Positions 19,526 through 28,688 of a stretch of DNA of 64,000 bases are shown in pieces. Each line of letters begins with the position of its first letter. The stretch's first letter is position 1. The notes beneath the pieces are model-generated. The model saw only the letters and a program-made list of their open reading frames with translations. It ran no database searches and was not told where the DNA came from. This DNA is from Tenacibaculum sp. 1_MG-2023. Its GTDB lineage: Bacteria > Bacteroidota > Bacteroidia > Flavobacteriales > Flavobacteriaceae. The position numbers and the translations under genes are program-made. The DNA lies in NCBI RefSeq assembly GCF_030547425.1, contig NZ_JAUORH010000015.1, forward strand, positions 19,322 through 83,321, read 5' to 3'.

Positions 19526-21460
19526 ATGATTGGAGACATAAAAACCTATAATAGAGAAGCAATTGTTCATAAACCAGCAGGGCAATTCGAAGAAACTAGA
19601 TTTGAGAAAATCCATAATATAATTTTTAATAATTCACTCCAAGCTTCAAAAATAGTAGCACATGAAATAGCTGATTTAATTAAACAAAAAGCTAAAGAAA
19701 ATAAAAAATGTGTTTTAGGATTAGCAACAGGTTCTTCACCAATTAAAGTTTATGAAGAGTTGGTAAGATTACATAAAGAGGAAGGTTTAAGTTTTAATAA
19801 TGTAGTTACTTTCAATCTTGATGAATATTTACCGATGAAGCCTAATGATGTACAGAGTTACTATTATTTTATGCATGAGCACTTGTTCAATCATGTAGAT
19901 ATTTTATCTGAAAACATTCATGTTCCGAATGGAACTTTATCATCAGAAGAGATTTATCAATATTGCATAGATTATGAATTAAAAATAAAAGAAGCAGGAG
20001 GGTTAGATTTTCAGTTACTAGGAATTGGGAGAACAGGTCACATAGGCTTTAACGAACCAGGGTCTCACTATAACTCAAGCACAAGAAGCATAACCCTAGA
20101 TCATGTTACAAGGCAAGATGCAGCTTCAAGTTTTTTAGGAATAGATAATGTTTCTAAAAAAGCAATTACTATGGGAATAAGTACCATAAAAAAGGCAAAA
20201 AGAATTGTTTTATTAGCATGGGGGGTAAACAAAGCAAAAGTTATACAACATACTATTGAAGGAAAAATATCTCCACAAATACCAGCTACTTACCTGCAAG
20301 ACCATAAGAATACTACATTTATTTTAGATGTAGAATCGGCTTCAGAACTTACAAGAATAAAAACACCGTGGTTGGTTATGTCTTGTTTTTGGAATAAAGA
20401 ACTAAAAAAGAAAGCTGTTTTCTGGTTAAGTGAGAAAGTGAAAAAACCAATTTTGAAGCTTACAGATAAGGATTATAATGAAAACGGAATGTCAGGACTG
20501 TTAGCAGAAGAGGGAAGTGCTTACAGTTTAAATATAAAAATATTTAACGCCTTACAGCGCACTATTACAGGATGGCCAGGAGGAAAGCCTAATGCAGATG
20601 ATACAAATAGACCAGAAAGGGAAACACCTCATAAAAAAAGAATAATCATTTTTAGTCCCCATCCAGATGACGATGTAATATCTATGGGAGGTACTTTCGA
20701 TAGATTAATAGAGCAAGGGCACGAGGTTCATGTGGCTTACCAAACCTCTGGTAGTATTGCTGTGACCGATGAGGATGCTTTAAAGTTTGCTGAGGTAGCT
20801 AAGGTACTTACTACAGATAAGAATCATTTAGATAAAGTGATTTCTAAGATTAATGAAAATAATAAAAGAGCTGTGGCTTCAAAAGAAGTACAACTTTTAA
20901 AAGGAACAATAAGAAAAGCAGAATCATATGCTGCTACTCGTTATTTAGGATTACCAGATGAATTTGTACACTTTTTAAACCTTCCTTTTTATGAGACAGG
21001 GAAAGTAAAGAAAAATAACTTATCTGATGTTGATGTAAAAATTATGTGTGATTTGATAGAAGAGGTAAAGCCTCATCAAATATATGCAGCGGGTGATTTA
21101 GCCGACCCTCATGGAACCCATAAAGTGTGTTTAGATGCACTTTTTGAAGTATTAAAACAATTAAAACCTAAAAAAATGATGGAAGATTGCTGGGTATGGT
21201 TGTATAGAGGAGCATGGTTTGAATGGGAGCCTTTTGAGATTGAAATGGCAGTACCACTTAGTCCAGATCAAGTTGTAAAAAAACGACATGCTATTTTTTA
21301 TCACCAATCACAAAAAGATAAAGTAATGTTTAGAGGAGATGATATAAGAGAATTCTGGGTAAGAGCAGAAGACAGAAATAGATTAACTGCTGAAAAATAT
21401 CATGATTTGGGAATGGCAAATTACGCAGCAATCGAAGCATTTAAAAGACATTATTTCTAA
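19526..21460 (+). CDS. nagB: Glucosamine-6-phosphate deaminase fused to a PIG-L-type deacetylase domain
   Basis: A 644-residue two-domain enzyme. Residues about 30-290 form a NagB deaminase (LGLATGSSPIKVYEEL, FNLDEYLPM, GIGRTGHIGFNEPGS), which turns glucosamine-6-phosphate into fructose-6-phosphate and ammonia. Residues about 370-640 form a PIG-L/LmbE domain with the metal motif PHPDD near 379 and a later HGTH near 530. That zinc set looks complete. Fused NagB of this length is known from Bacteroidota. No nagA is in the locus, so I infer that the second domain removes the acetyl group from GlcNAc-6-phosphate. The link between the domains is intact, with no frameshift. Confidence 0.92.
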   Translation: MIGDIKTYNREAIVHKPAGQFEETRFEKIHNIIFNNSLQASKIVAHEIADLIKQKAKENKKCVLGLATGSSPIKVYEELVRLHKEEGLSFNNVVTFNLDEYLPMKPNDVQSYYYFMHEHLFNHVDILSENIHVPNGTLSSEEIYQYCIDYELKIKEAGGLDFQLLGIGRTGHIGFNEPGSHYNSSTRSITLDHVTRQDAASSFLGIDNVSKKAITMGISTIKKAKRIVLLAWGVNKAKVIQHTIEGKISPQIPATYLQDHKNTTFILDVESASELTRIKTPWLVMSCFWNKELKKKAVFWLSEKVKKPILKLTDKDYNENGMSGLLAEEGSAYSLNIKIFNALQRTITGWPGGKPNADDTNRPERETPHKKRIIIFSPHPDDDVISMGGTFDRLIEQGHEVHVAYQTSGSIAVTDEDALKFAEVAKVLTTDKNHLDKVISKINENNKRAVASKEVQLLKGTIRKAESYAATRYLGLPDEFVHFLNLPFYETGKVKKNNLSDVDVKIMCDLIEEVKPHQIYAAGDLADPHGTHKVCLDALFEVLKQLKPKKMMEDCWVWLYRGAWFEWEPFEIEMAVPLSPDQVVKKRHAIFYHQSQKDKVMFRGDDIREFWVRAEDRNRLTAEKYHDLGMANYAAIEAFKRHYF

Positions 21461-21470
21461 AAACTATTTC

Positions 21471-23537
21471 ATGATTATATCTTCTAAAAACATATTTATT
21501 GTCTTGTGGCTAATCTGTATTAGCTTAAAAGCACAAGACAACTTAAGGAACGAGCTTAACTTAATGCCATGGCCGCAAGAGTTAACAAAAACTAATACTA
21601 AGCTTGTAGTTGATGCTAATTTTACTATAAGTGTGCAAAAAAAAGAAGGTCGAGTATATAATTATGCAACAAATATTATAAGACGGATAACAAATAAAAC
21701 AGGTGTTTTTATAAATGAAGGTTTTCCAAGGTTAAATGCTAAAAACACAACAATTAAAGTTGAGTTTGATAAAGTAGAAGAACTTGGTATTCATGTAGAT
21801 GAATCTTATGTTTTAGAAGTAAAAGAGCAAGAGTTGTTAATAAAGGCTAAAACGGATGTTGGAGCAATTAGAGCTCTTGAAACAATGGTACAGTTAATAG
21901 CTTTTGATGAAGAAAAGTTTTTCATTCCTGGGGTACTAATTAAAGATACTCCTAGGTTTGTGTGGAGAGGTTTAATGATAGATGTTGCGAGACACTTTCA
22001 ACCAGTACATGTTATTAAGCGAAACTTAAGAGCTATGGCAGCTTTAAAGATGAATGTTTTTCATTGGCATTTATCAGATGACCAAGGTTATAGAATAGAA
22101 TCAAAAATTTTTCCAAAGCTACATAAAGAAGCATCAGACAATCTTTATTATACACATAGTCAAATAAAAGATGTAATTAATTATGCTAATTCTTTAGGTA
22201 TTCGTGTGATACCAGAAATAGATGTACCAGGACATGCAACAGCAATATTAACAGCATATCCTGAGTTGGGAAGCAAAAAAAATGAGAAATATGAATTAGA
22301 GCGTTACTCAGGTGTTTTTGACCCAACATTAGACCCCACTAATACAGAGGTATATGTGTTTTTAGATAAATTATTTTCAGAAGTAATAACGTTGTTTCCT
22401 GATGAATATTTTCATATTGGAGGAGATGAAAATGAGGGTAAACATTGGAATGAAAATAAAGAAATTTCAAAATTTAAAAAAGAGCATAATCTTAAAAGCA
22501 ATCATGAGTTACAAACATATTTTAATATAAAGCTTCAAAAAATATTATCAAAATACAATAAAAAGTTAATGGGGTGGGATGAAATAATGACGAAAGACAT
22601 GCTTAAAACCGCTATTATTCATTCGTGGAGAGGGGCAAATGAGGGATTTGAAAAAGGGACTTTAGTAAAAGCGGTAAAAAAAGGTTACAATGTTGTATTG
22701 TCTAACGATTATTATATCGATAGATTACAGTCAGTTAATTACCACTACATGATTGACCCTGTTGGTAATAAAAAGTTAACAAAAAAAGAAGAGCAAAGAG
22801 TTTTAGGGGGAGAAGTAACAATGTGGAGTGAATTGGTAACACCATTAACTATAGATTCACGTATTTGGCCTAGAACAGCAGCAATAGCAGAACGCTTTTG
22901 GTCCTCTAAAAAAGTAAATAATATCGCTAATATGCGTAAAAGGTTAGTAGTAGTTAATGATAATTTGGAGCTTGTAGGGATAACTAATAAAGGTAGTGTA
23001 GAAGTTATTTTAAGAAATATAACAAAGACAAATACAATTGAACCGTTAAAGGTGTTGACTGGGATATACGAACCTTTAAAAGTCTATACCAGAAATAAAG
23101 AAGGTACAGAGTATAAAACGTTTTCACCTTTTATACTTTTTGCAGATGCTTGTACAGCAGATGCAGCAGATGCATATACCTTTAATACTTTAGTAAGTGA
23201 TTTTATTAAAACACCCAACGAAGCAAAAAAATCAGAAATAATTAAATATTTTATTAAGTGGGAAAAAGGTTATACAGATTTTTTAAAGTTACCAAACAAC
23301 CCTATTTTAAAGAAGTATAAGAAACACTACAAATCATTACATAAAACAGCATTATTTTGTATAGAGATCTTACAAAGCTCAGAGTTATCAGAGAAAGATA
23401 GAAAAGAATTGAAAGAACAAATAGAATTTTTAAAAACACCATTAGAAGATACAGAGTTAATGGTTATAAAAAGCATAGAAAAACTATATAACTATTCATT
23501 GTTAACTCTTCATAAAAGTATTAATAATGAAGAGTAA
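21471..23537 (+). CDS. Beta-N-acetylhexosaminidase, GH20
   Basis: A secreted enzyme of 688 residues that removes terminal GlcNAc (or GalNAc) from oligosaccharides. The frame is open from 21402, but the ATG at 21471 starts a proper signal peptide that ends at SLKAQ. The GH20 catalytic domain carries WRGLMIDVARHFQP, HWHLSDDQGYRIES and the Asp-Glu pair in FHIGGDENEG near residue 319. The C-terminal part is helical. It lies 10 nt after nagB and overlaps the next gene by 11 nt. Location is periplasmic or surface; there is no lipobox. Confidence 0.93.
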   Translation: MIISSKNIFIVLWLICISLKAQDNLRNELNLMPWPQELTKTNTKLVVDANFTISVQKKEGRVYNYATNIIRRITNKTGVFINEGFPRLNAKNTTIKVEFDKVEELGIHVDESYVLEVKEQELLIKAKTDVGAIRALETMVQLIAFDEEKFFIPGVLIKDTPRFVWRGLMIDVARHFQPVHVIKRNLRAMAALKMNVFHWHLSDDQGYRIESKIFPKLHKEASDNLYYTHSQIKDVINYANSLGIRVIPEIDVPGHATAILTAYPELGSKKNEKYELERYSGVFDPTLDPTNTEVYVFLDKLFSEVITLFPDEYFHIGGDENEGKHWNENKEISKFKKEHNLKSNHELQTYFNIKLQKILSKYNKKLMGWDEIMTKDMLKTAIIHSWRGANEGFEKGTLVKAVKKGYNVVLSNDYYIDRLQSVNYHYMIDPVGNKKLTKKEEQRVLGGEVTMWSELVTPLTIDSRIWPRTAAIAERFWSSKKVNNIANMRKRLVVVNDNLELVGITNKGSVEVILRNITKTNTIEPLKVLTGIYEPLKVYTRNKEGTEYKTFSPFILFADACTADAADAYTFNTLVSDFIKTPNEAKKSEIIKYFIKWEKGYTDFLKLPNNPILKKYKKHYKSLHKTALFCIEILQSSELSEKDRKELKEQIEFLKTPLEDTELMVIKSIEKLYNYSLLTLHKSINNEE

Positions 23538-24084
23538 TGTTACATTAAAAGAAATAGCAATAAAAACTGGTTTCTCAATATCTACAGTTTCAAAAGCACT
23601 AAATAACAGTTATGAAATAAGCAATGTAACAAAGAAAAATATAAATGATGTTGCAAAGTCTTTATGCTACAAGCCTAATTTTTTTGCAAAGAACTTAAAA
23701 AAAAGAAAGAATTATATTATAGGAGTAATTGTACCAAATTTTAAAGACGATTTTATATATAATTTTATCAATGCAATCATAGAGGAAACCAGTAGTAAAG
23801 AACACAGAGTAATGCTATATCAAACATGTAATAGCCTGCAAAGAGAAAGCAAATACATAAAATTACTATCAGACGATTTAATAGATGGACTCATAGTTTA
23901 CACTCATAATATTTCAATTAGTGACTATACCAAACAACTAAAAGGTACACTTTTTACAATAGTCCGTAAGAAAGATAGTAAAAATGAAGCCAGCTTGTTA
24001 AAAGTAAACCAAATAGAAGGGTTAACCTTGGGAAAAAAAGTAATTAACGATTTAATTTTCCGAATAAAATCAAAAACCTCATAA
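23527..24084 (+). CDS. Shortened LacI-family regulator
   Basis: A 185-residue protein with a complete LacI helix-turn-helix (VTLKEIAIKTGFSISTVSKA, about residues 5-24), the hinge region and only the first half of the sugar-binding domain (YIIGVIVPNFKDDFIYNFI). Normal LacI proteins have about 330-345 residues. It stops after the helix EGLTLGKKVINDLI, where the second lobe should begin. The next gene starts at the following base in the same frame, so no lost half is hidden in another frame. It may be an internally deleted regulator or a functional short form unable to bind the sugar in the usual cleft. Confidence 0.85.
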   Translation: MKSNVTLKEIAIKTGFSISTVSKALNNSYEISNVTKKNINDVAKSLCYKPNFFAKNLKKRKNYIIGVIVPNFKDDFIYNFINAIIEETSSKEHRVMLYQTCNSLQRESKYIKLLSDDLIDGLIVYTHNISISDYTKQLKGTLFTIVRKKDSKNEASLLKVNQIEGLTLGKKVINDLIFRIKSKTS

Positions 24085-24966
24085 ATGATTTTAATTGCAG
24101 ATAGTGGTTCTACAAAATGTGATTGGATTGTTCTTAATGTCAACGAAAGTAGCATTCAGTCTAGAATTAGAACAAAAGGAATAAATCCGTCGATCTTAAA
24201 AAAGAAAGCAATTCATAAAACTATTAGAAGTTCAAAAGAATTGATAGTTTGTAAAGAAGAAATTAGTTCTATATATTTTTTTGGAGCAGGATGTAACAAT
24301 GAAAAAAGTAAAGAAAAAATACAAAGTGTTTTGTTACATTATTATAGCAATGCAAAAAAAATAGAAATACAAGAAGATATAATGCTAGCAGTGTTATCAG
24401 CGTCTTTAGAACCATCAGTAGTTTGTATTTTAGGAACAGGTTCAAACTGTTGCTTTTTTGATGGAAATAAAATACAAAAACGCATAACATCAATGGGATA
24501 TTTATTAATGGATGAGGGTAGTGGTAATCATTTAGGGAAACAGCTGTTAAAAGCTTACTATTTTAATGAATTACCTAGCGATTTAAAGTTTTCTTTTGAA
24601 AAAGAGTTTAACTTAAACTCAGATAAAGTATTATCTAAATTATACAATTCAAAAACACCTAATAAGTACCTAGCAAAATACGCTCGATTTTTATTTACCA
24701 ATATAGAAAACAGTTATGTACAAGAGTTGGTAGCATCTTGTGTTTCAGAATTTATTAATAAACAATTAATAACTTACAAAGAAGAATTAGAAAAAAAACC
24801 TCTGTATTTTATTGGTTCGGTAGCATACCATGCTAAAAAAATAATAAATGACGAATTGGCAAAAAATAATTTAAAACCAGTAACTTTATTTATAAGAAGA
24901 CCACTTACAATGTTCATACAAAAAATACAAAATAACCCTAAGCTATTGGAAAAATCATTTTCTTAA
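24085..24966 (+). CDS. BadF/BadG-type ATPase, probable N-acetylglucosamine kinase
   Basis: A 293-residue kinase of the ASKHA fold. The phosphate-1 loop is LIADSGSTKCDW at the start, and the phosphate-2 loop is CILGTGSNCCFFDG near residue 120, followed by MDEGSGNHLGKQLL. This matches the BadF/NAGK group found in Bacteroidota amino-sugar loci. It would phosphorylate GlcNAc at C6 and feed the NagB fusion. It starts at the base after the LacI stop codon. Confidence 0.85.
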   Translation: MILIADSGSTKCDWIVLNVNESSIQSRIRTKGINPSILKKKAIHKTIRSSKELIVCKEEISSIYFFGAGCNNEKSKEKIQSVLLHYYSNAKKIEIQEDIMLAVLSASLEPSVVCILGTGSNCCFFDGNKIQKRITSMGYLLMDEGSGNHLGKQLLKAYYFNELPSDLKFSFEKEFNLNSDKVLSKLYNSKTPNKYLAKYARFLFTNIENSYVQELVASCVSEFINKQLITYKEELEKKPLYFIGSVAYHAKKIINDELAKNNLKPVTLFIRRPLTMFIQKIQNNPKLLEKSFS

Positions 24967-24994
24967 TTTTTATGGAAGAATAACTTTAATTGAG

Positions 24995-25002
24995 TAAATT
25001 TG
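24995..25002 (+). promoter_or_regulatory. -7 element upstream of pfkA
   Basis: TAAATTTG fits TAnnTTTG, 13 nt before the pfkA ATG. No TTG is seen at the right distance, so pfkA may have a weak promoter in addition to read-through from the kinase gene. Confidence 0.4.
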
Positions 25003-25015
25003 ATATTCGATATTT

Positions 25016-25999
25016 ATGAAGAAAATTAAAAAAATAGCAGTAATGACTTCTGGGGGAGATTCTCCTGGAATGAACGCAGCGATACGATCTGTAGTAAGGG
25101 CCAGTGCCTATTACCATATAGATTGTATGGGGATTTATAGAGGATATCAAGGGTTGATAGAAGGAGACCTAACTCCGTTAACCGCACGAAGTGTAAATAA
25201 TATTATCAACAAAGGAGGAACCATATTAAAATCGGCTCGTTCAAAAGATTTTAGAACTAAAGAAGGAAGGCAAAAAGCCTATGAAAGTTTACAAAAGAAC
25301 AAGGTGGATGCTTTAGTGGTAATTGGAGGAGACGGTTCTTTTACAGGAGGAGTAATTTTTAATAAAGAATTCAACTTTCCTATAATAGGTATTCCTGGTA
25401 CGATAGATAATGATATTTCAGGAACAAGTCATACACTTGGTTATGATACTGCTTTAAACACAGCCGTAGAAGCAATTGATAAAATAAGAGATACAGCATC
25501 TTCTCATGACAGACTATTCTTTGTTGAGGTTATGGGGCGTGATGCAGGGTTTATAGCATTAAATGCTGGTGTAGGAGCTGGAGCAGAAGAAATTTTGATT
25601 CCTGAAGAAGATTTAGGGTTGGAAAGGCTATTAGAGTCATTAAAGAAAAGTAGAAGGTCAGGAAAATCATCAAGTATTGTAGTTGTTTCCGAAGGAGATA
25701 AAACAGGAAAAAATGTATTTGAATTAGCAGATTATGTTGAGAAAAACCTACCTGAATACGAAGTAAGAGTATCTGTATTAGGTCACATGCAACGCGGAGG
25801 ATCACCAACTTGTTTTGATAGGGTTTTAGCAAGTAGGTTAGGAGTAAGCGCTGTTGAGTTATTACTTGACGGAAAAACCAATTTGATGGTGGGCTTAAAA
25901 GATAATAAAGTAGTTGCTACCAATTTAGAAAAAGCAATCAAAGGTCAACATAAAATCGATACTGAGTTACTAAGGGTATCAGATATAATGACCACTTAA
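25016..25999 (+). CDS. pfkA: 6-phosphofructokinase
   Basis: An ATP-type phosphofructokinase of 327 residues that makes fructose-1,6-bisphosphate. Seen are MTSGGDSPGMNAAIR at the N-terminus, VIGGDGSFTGG, the catalytic PGTIDNDI, MGRDAGFIAL and GHMQRGGSPTCFDR. Length is normal. It takes the fructose-6-phosphate made by NagB, which explains its place directly behind the amino-sugar genes. The gap gene follows after 24 nt. Confidence 0.96.
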   Translation: MKKIKKIAVMTSGGDSPGMNAAIRSVVRASAYYHIDCMGIYRGYQGLIEGDLTPLTARSVNNIINKGGTILKSARSKDFRTKEGRQKAYESLQKNKVDALVVIGGDGSFTGGVIFNKEFNFPIIGIPGTIDNDISGTSHTLGYDTALNTAVEAIDKIRDTASSHDRLFFVEVMGRDAGFIALNAGVGAGAEEILIPEEDLGLERLLESLKKSRRSGKSSSIVVVSEGDKTGKNVFELADYVEKNLPEYEVRVSVLGHMQRGGSPTCFDRVLASRLGVSAVELLLDGKTNLMVGLKDNKVVATNLEKAIKGQHKIDTELLRVSDIMTT

Positions 26000-26011
26000 A
26001 CACGAATATAA

Positions 26012-27016
<1,005 letters not shown>

Positions 27017-27043
27017 AAACATAAAATATTTTGTAATATTGTA

Positions 27044-27070
27044 TTCCCGCTTTTAGCGGGATTTTTTTTA
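27044..27070 (+). terminator. Terminator after gap
   Basis: The stem TCCCGCT with AGCGGGA and a long T run. It lies 12 nt before the mgsA start, so mgsA relies on read-through or its own promoter. Confidence 0.8.
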
Positions 27071-27081
27071 AACACTATTTT

Positions 27082-27444
27082 ATGGAAATAGCAATTATAG
27101 CACATGATGGAATGAAAGCTGAAATGGTTCAGTTTTTAAATGAACATAAAGAAGTTTTACGTCAAAAAAGCATCCAGTTAATCTCAACAGGAACAACAGG
27201 AGAAAAAGCTGAAAAAGCAGGTTTTGAAGTAACAAAATATTTATCAGGACCTATTGGAGGCGATGCACAAATTGCTGGTAGAGTAGCAGAAGGGAAATGT
27301 CAAATGGTATTGTTTTTCAGAGATCCTTTAGCAAAACACCCACATGAACCAGATATATCTATGTTAATGCGTTTATGCGATGTACATGATGTTCCGTTAG
27401 CAACGAATCCTGCAACAGCAGAACTGTTAATTAAAGCAATTTAA
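27082..27444 (+). CDS. mgsA: Methylglyoxal synthase
   Basis: A 120-residue enzyme that converts dihydroxyacetone phosphate to methylglyoxal and phosphate. The family marks are AHDGMKAEMVQFL, LSTGTTG-like ISTGTTGEKAE, GPIGGDAQIAGRVAEG with a catalytic Asp, and FFRDPLAKHPHEPDI. It follows pfkA-gap across a terminator. In this place it can act as an overflow outlet when sugar phosphates build up. Confidence 0.95.
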   Translation: MEIAIIAHDGMKAEMVQFLNEHKEVLRQKSIQLISTGTTGEKAEKAGFEVTKYLSGPIGGDAQIAGRVAEGKCQMVLFFRDPLAKHPHEPDISMLMRLCDVHDVPLATNPATAELLIKAI

Positions 27445-27454
27445 AAGATTATAA

Positions 27455-27489
27455 ATAAAAAGAGAAACAATAATTGCTTCTCTTTTTAT
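27455..27489. terminator. Terminator between mgsA and the convergent isochorismatase gene
   Basis: A 12-bp stem (ATAAAAAGAGAA with its complement) around a short loop, with A and T runs that suit both directions. Confidence 0.75.
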
Positions 27490-27533
27490 GGTAATTTATT
27501 AAAACGTTTCGCTCCTTGTCTTGTGTATAACGC

Positions 27534-28157
27534 TTATTTATGGTTTTTAAGAAATTTTTCAGTTGTCAATACGTCTGAATAATAATAATCTAAGGCGGCT
27601 AGAAAAGATTTTTGAACTTCGCTAGCTTTTACATTTTCTCCATTTACTTCTAAATCTTTGGTTGCACAAGCATCTCCAATAACAATGCATTCAAAACCAA
27701 AGTCTTTGGCTGCTCTTGTTGTTGCGTCCACACACATATGTGTCATCATTCCACAAATCACCAACTTTTTCACTCCTATTTCATTTAAAGTTTTTAGTAA
27801 TTCGGTTTCTCTAAAACTGTTTGGAAAGTGTTTGGTTATTATATTTTCCCCGTCTATTGGTTTCACGTTTTTGTGAATCCCCACACCTTGAGTTTTTGGA
27901 ATAAAAAAAGAAGAACCAGAGCGAGTTGATTTATGTTGAATATGGATAACAGGAAGTTTATTATTTCTAAACTCATTCAAAATTTTCTTAGCATTTAAAC
28001 TTGCTTTTTCAGGTTGTGAGAGCTCCATTTTTCCATTTGGAAAGTAATCATTTTGAATGTCAATTAATATTAAGGCTGTTTTCATATTTTCCTTTTTCTG
28101 GGCTTGAAGATTGACAGTAAAGATTGTCAATACTACTAGAATTAAAATTCTTTTCAT
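27534..28157 (-). CDS. Isochorismatase-fold cysteine hydrolase with signal peptide
   Basis: A 207-residue protein. Residues 1-20 form a signal peptide ending in LQAQ, and a second Met at residue 25 begins the usual isochorismatase-family N-terminus MKTALILIDIQNDYF. The catalytic triad is visible: Asp in IDIQND, Lys in TKHFPNSF and Cys in MMTHMCVDATTR. Family members cleave nicotinamide, ureides, N-carbamoyl compounds or isochorismate. The exported form is unusual. If the Met at residue 25 is the true start, the protein would be cytosolic. Confidence 0.85.
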   Translation of the reverse strand: MKRILILVVLTIFTVNLQAQKKENMKTALILIDIQNDYFPNGKMELSQPEKASLNAKKILNEFRNNKLPVIHIQHKSTRSGSSFFIPKTQGVGIHKNVKPIDGENIITKHFPNSFRETELLKTLNEIGVKKLVICGMMTHMCVDATTRAAKDFGFECIVIGDACATKDLEVNGENVKASEVQKSFLAALDYYYSDVLTTEKFLKNHK

Positions 28158-28242
28158 TTGCTTTATATTACTTATAAAGGTTAAGGTATCTGTCGTTTTA
28201 AAGAAGTGATACCGTCAGATAAAAAAATGTTTTTTAAAAAAA

Positions 28243-28623
28243 CTATTTAACAGCAATCATACTAATTTCAACATTTACAAACTTAGGTAAGTTAGCAACT
28301 TCTACTGTTTCACGAGCGGGAGCAGTAGCATCGTTAAAATATTCACCATAAACAGCATTAATTTTTGAAAAGTTATGCATGTCTGAAATAAAAATAGATG
28401 TTTTAATAACATTTTCAAATGTCATGCCAGCAGAAGCTAATACTTCTTTCATGTTTTGCATTACTTGTTTGGTTTCTGCTTCAATAGAATCTAAAACTAA
28501 TTCACCAGTTTCAGGGTTAATTGCTATTTGTCCAGAAGTGTATAAAGTATTCCCACTAAGTACCGCTTGATTATATGGACCAATTGGGGCAGGAGCTTTA
28601 TCTGTTGTGATTATTTTTTTCAT
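28243..28623 (-). CDS. ridA: RidA family reactive-intermediate deaminase
   Basis: A 126-residue protein of the RidA/YjgF/UK114 family. Signatures are APAPIGPYNQAV at the N-terminus, LYTSGQIAINPETGELV and APARETVEVANLPK, which holds the conserved Arg. RidA hydrolyses 2-aminoacrylate released by PLP enzymes and protects them. It lies between two other minus-strand genes with separate spacers and is probably transcribed alone. Confidence 0.95.
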   Translation of the reverse strand: MKKIITTDKAPAPIGPYNQAVLSGNTLYTSGQIAINPETGELVLDSIEAETKQVMQNMKEVLASAGMTFENVIKTSIFISDMHNFSKINAVYGEYFNDATAPARETVEVANLPKFVNVEISMIAVK

Positions 28624-28656
28624 TTTTGTTTGAGTTTATAAAGTTGTTTGTTTTGT

Positions 28657-28688
28657 TAAAAAGGGGAAGTTAGATTTTTCTAATTCCT
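28657..28688 (-). terminator. Probable terminator of the lptD-like gene
   Basis: On the minus strand GGAATTAGA pairs with TCTAACTTCC (one bulge) and is followed by CCTTTTT. It begins at the stop codon. Confidence 0.55.

Noticed and set aside
23527..24084. Frameshifted LacI with its second half in another frame
   Set aside because: The next base begins the kinase gene, so there is no sequence left that could hold the missing half.
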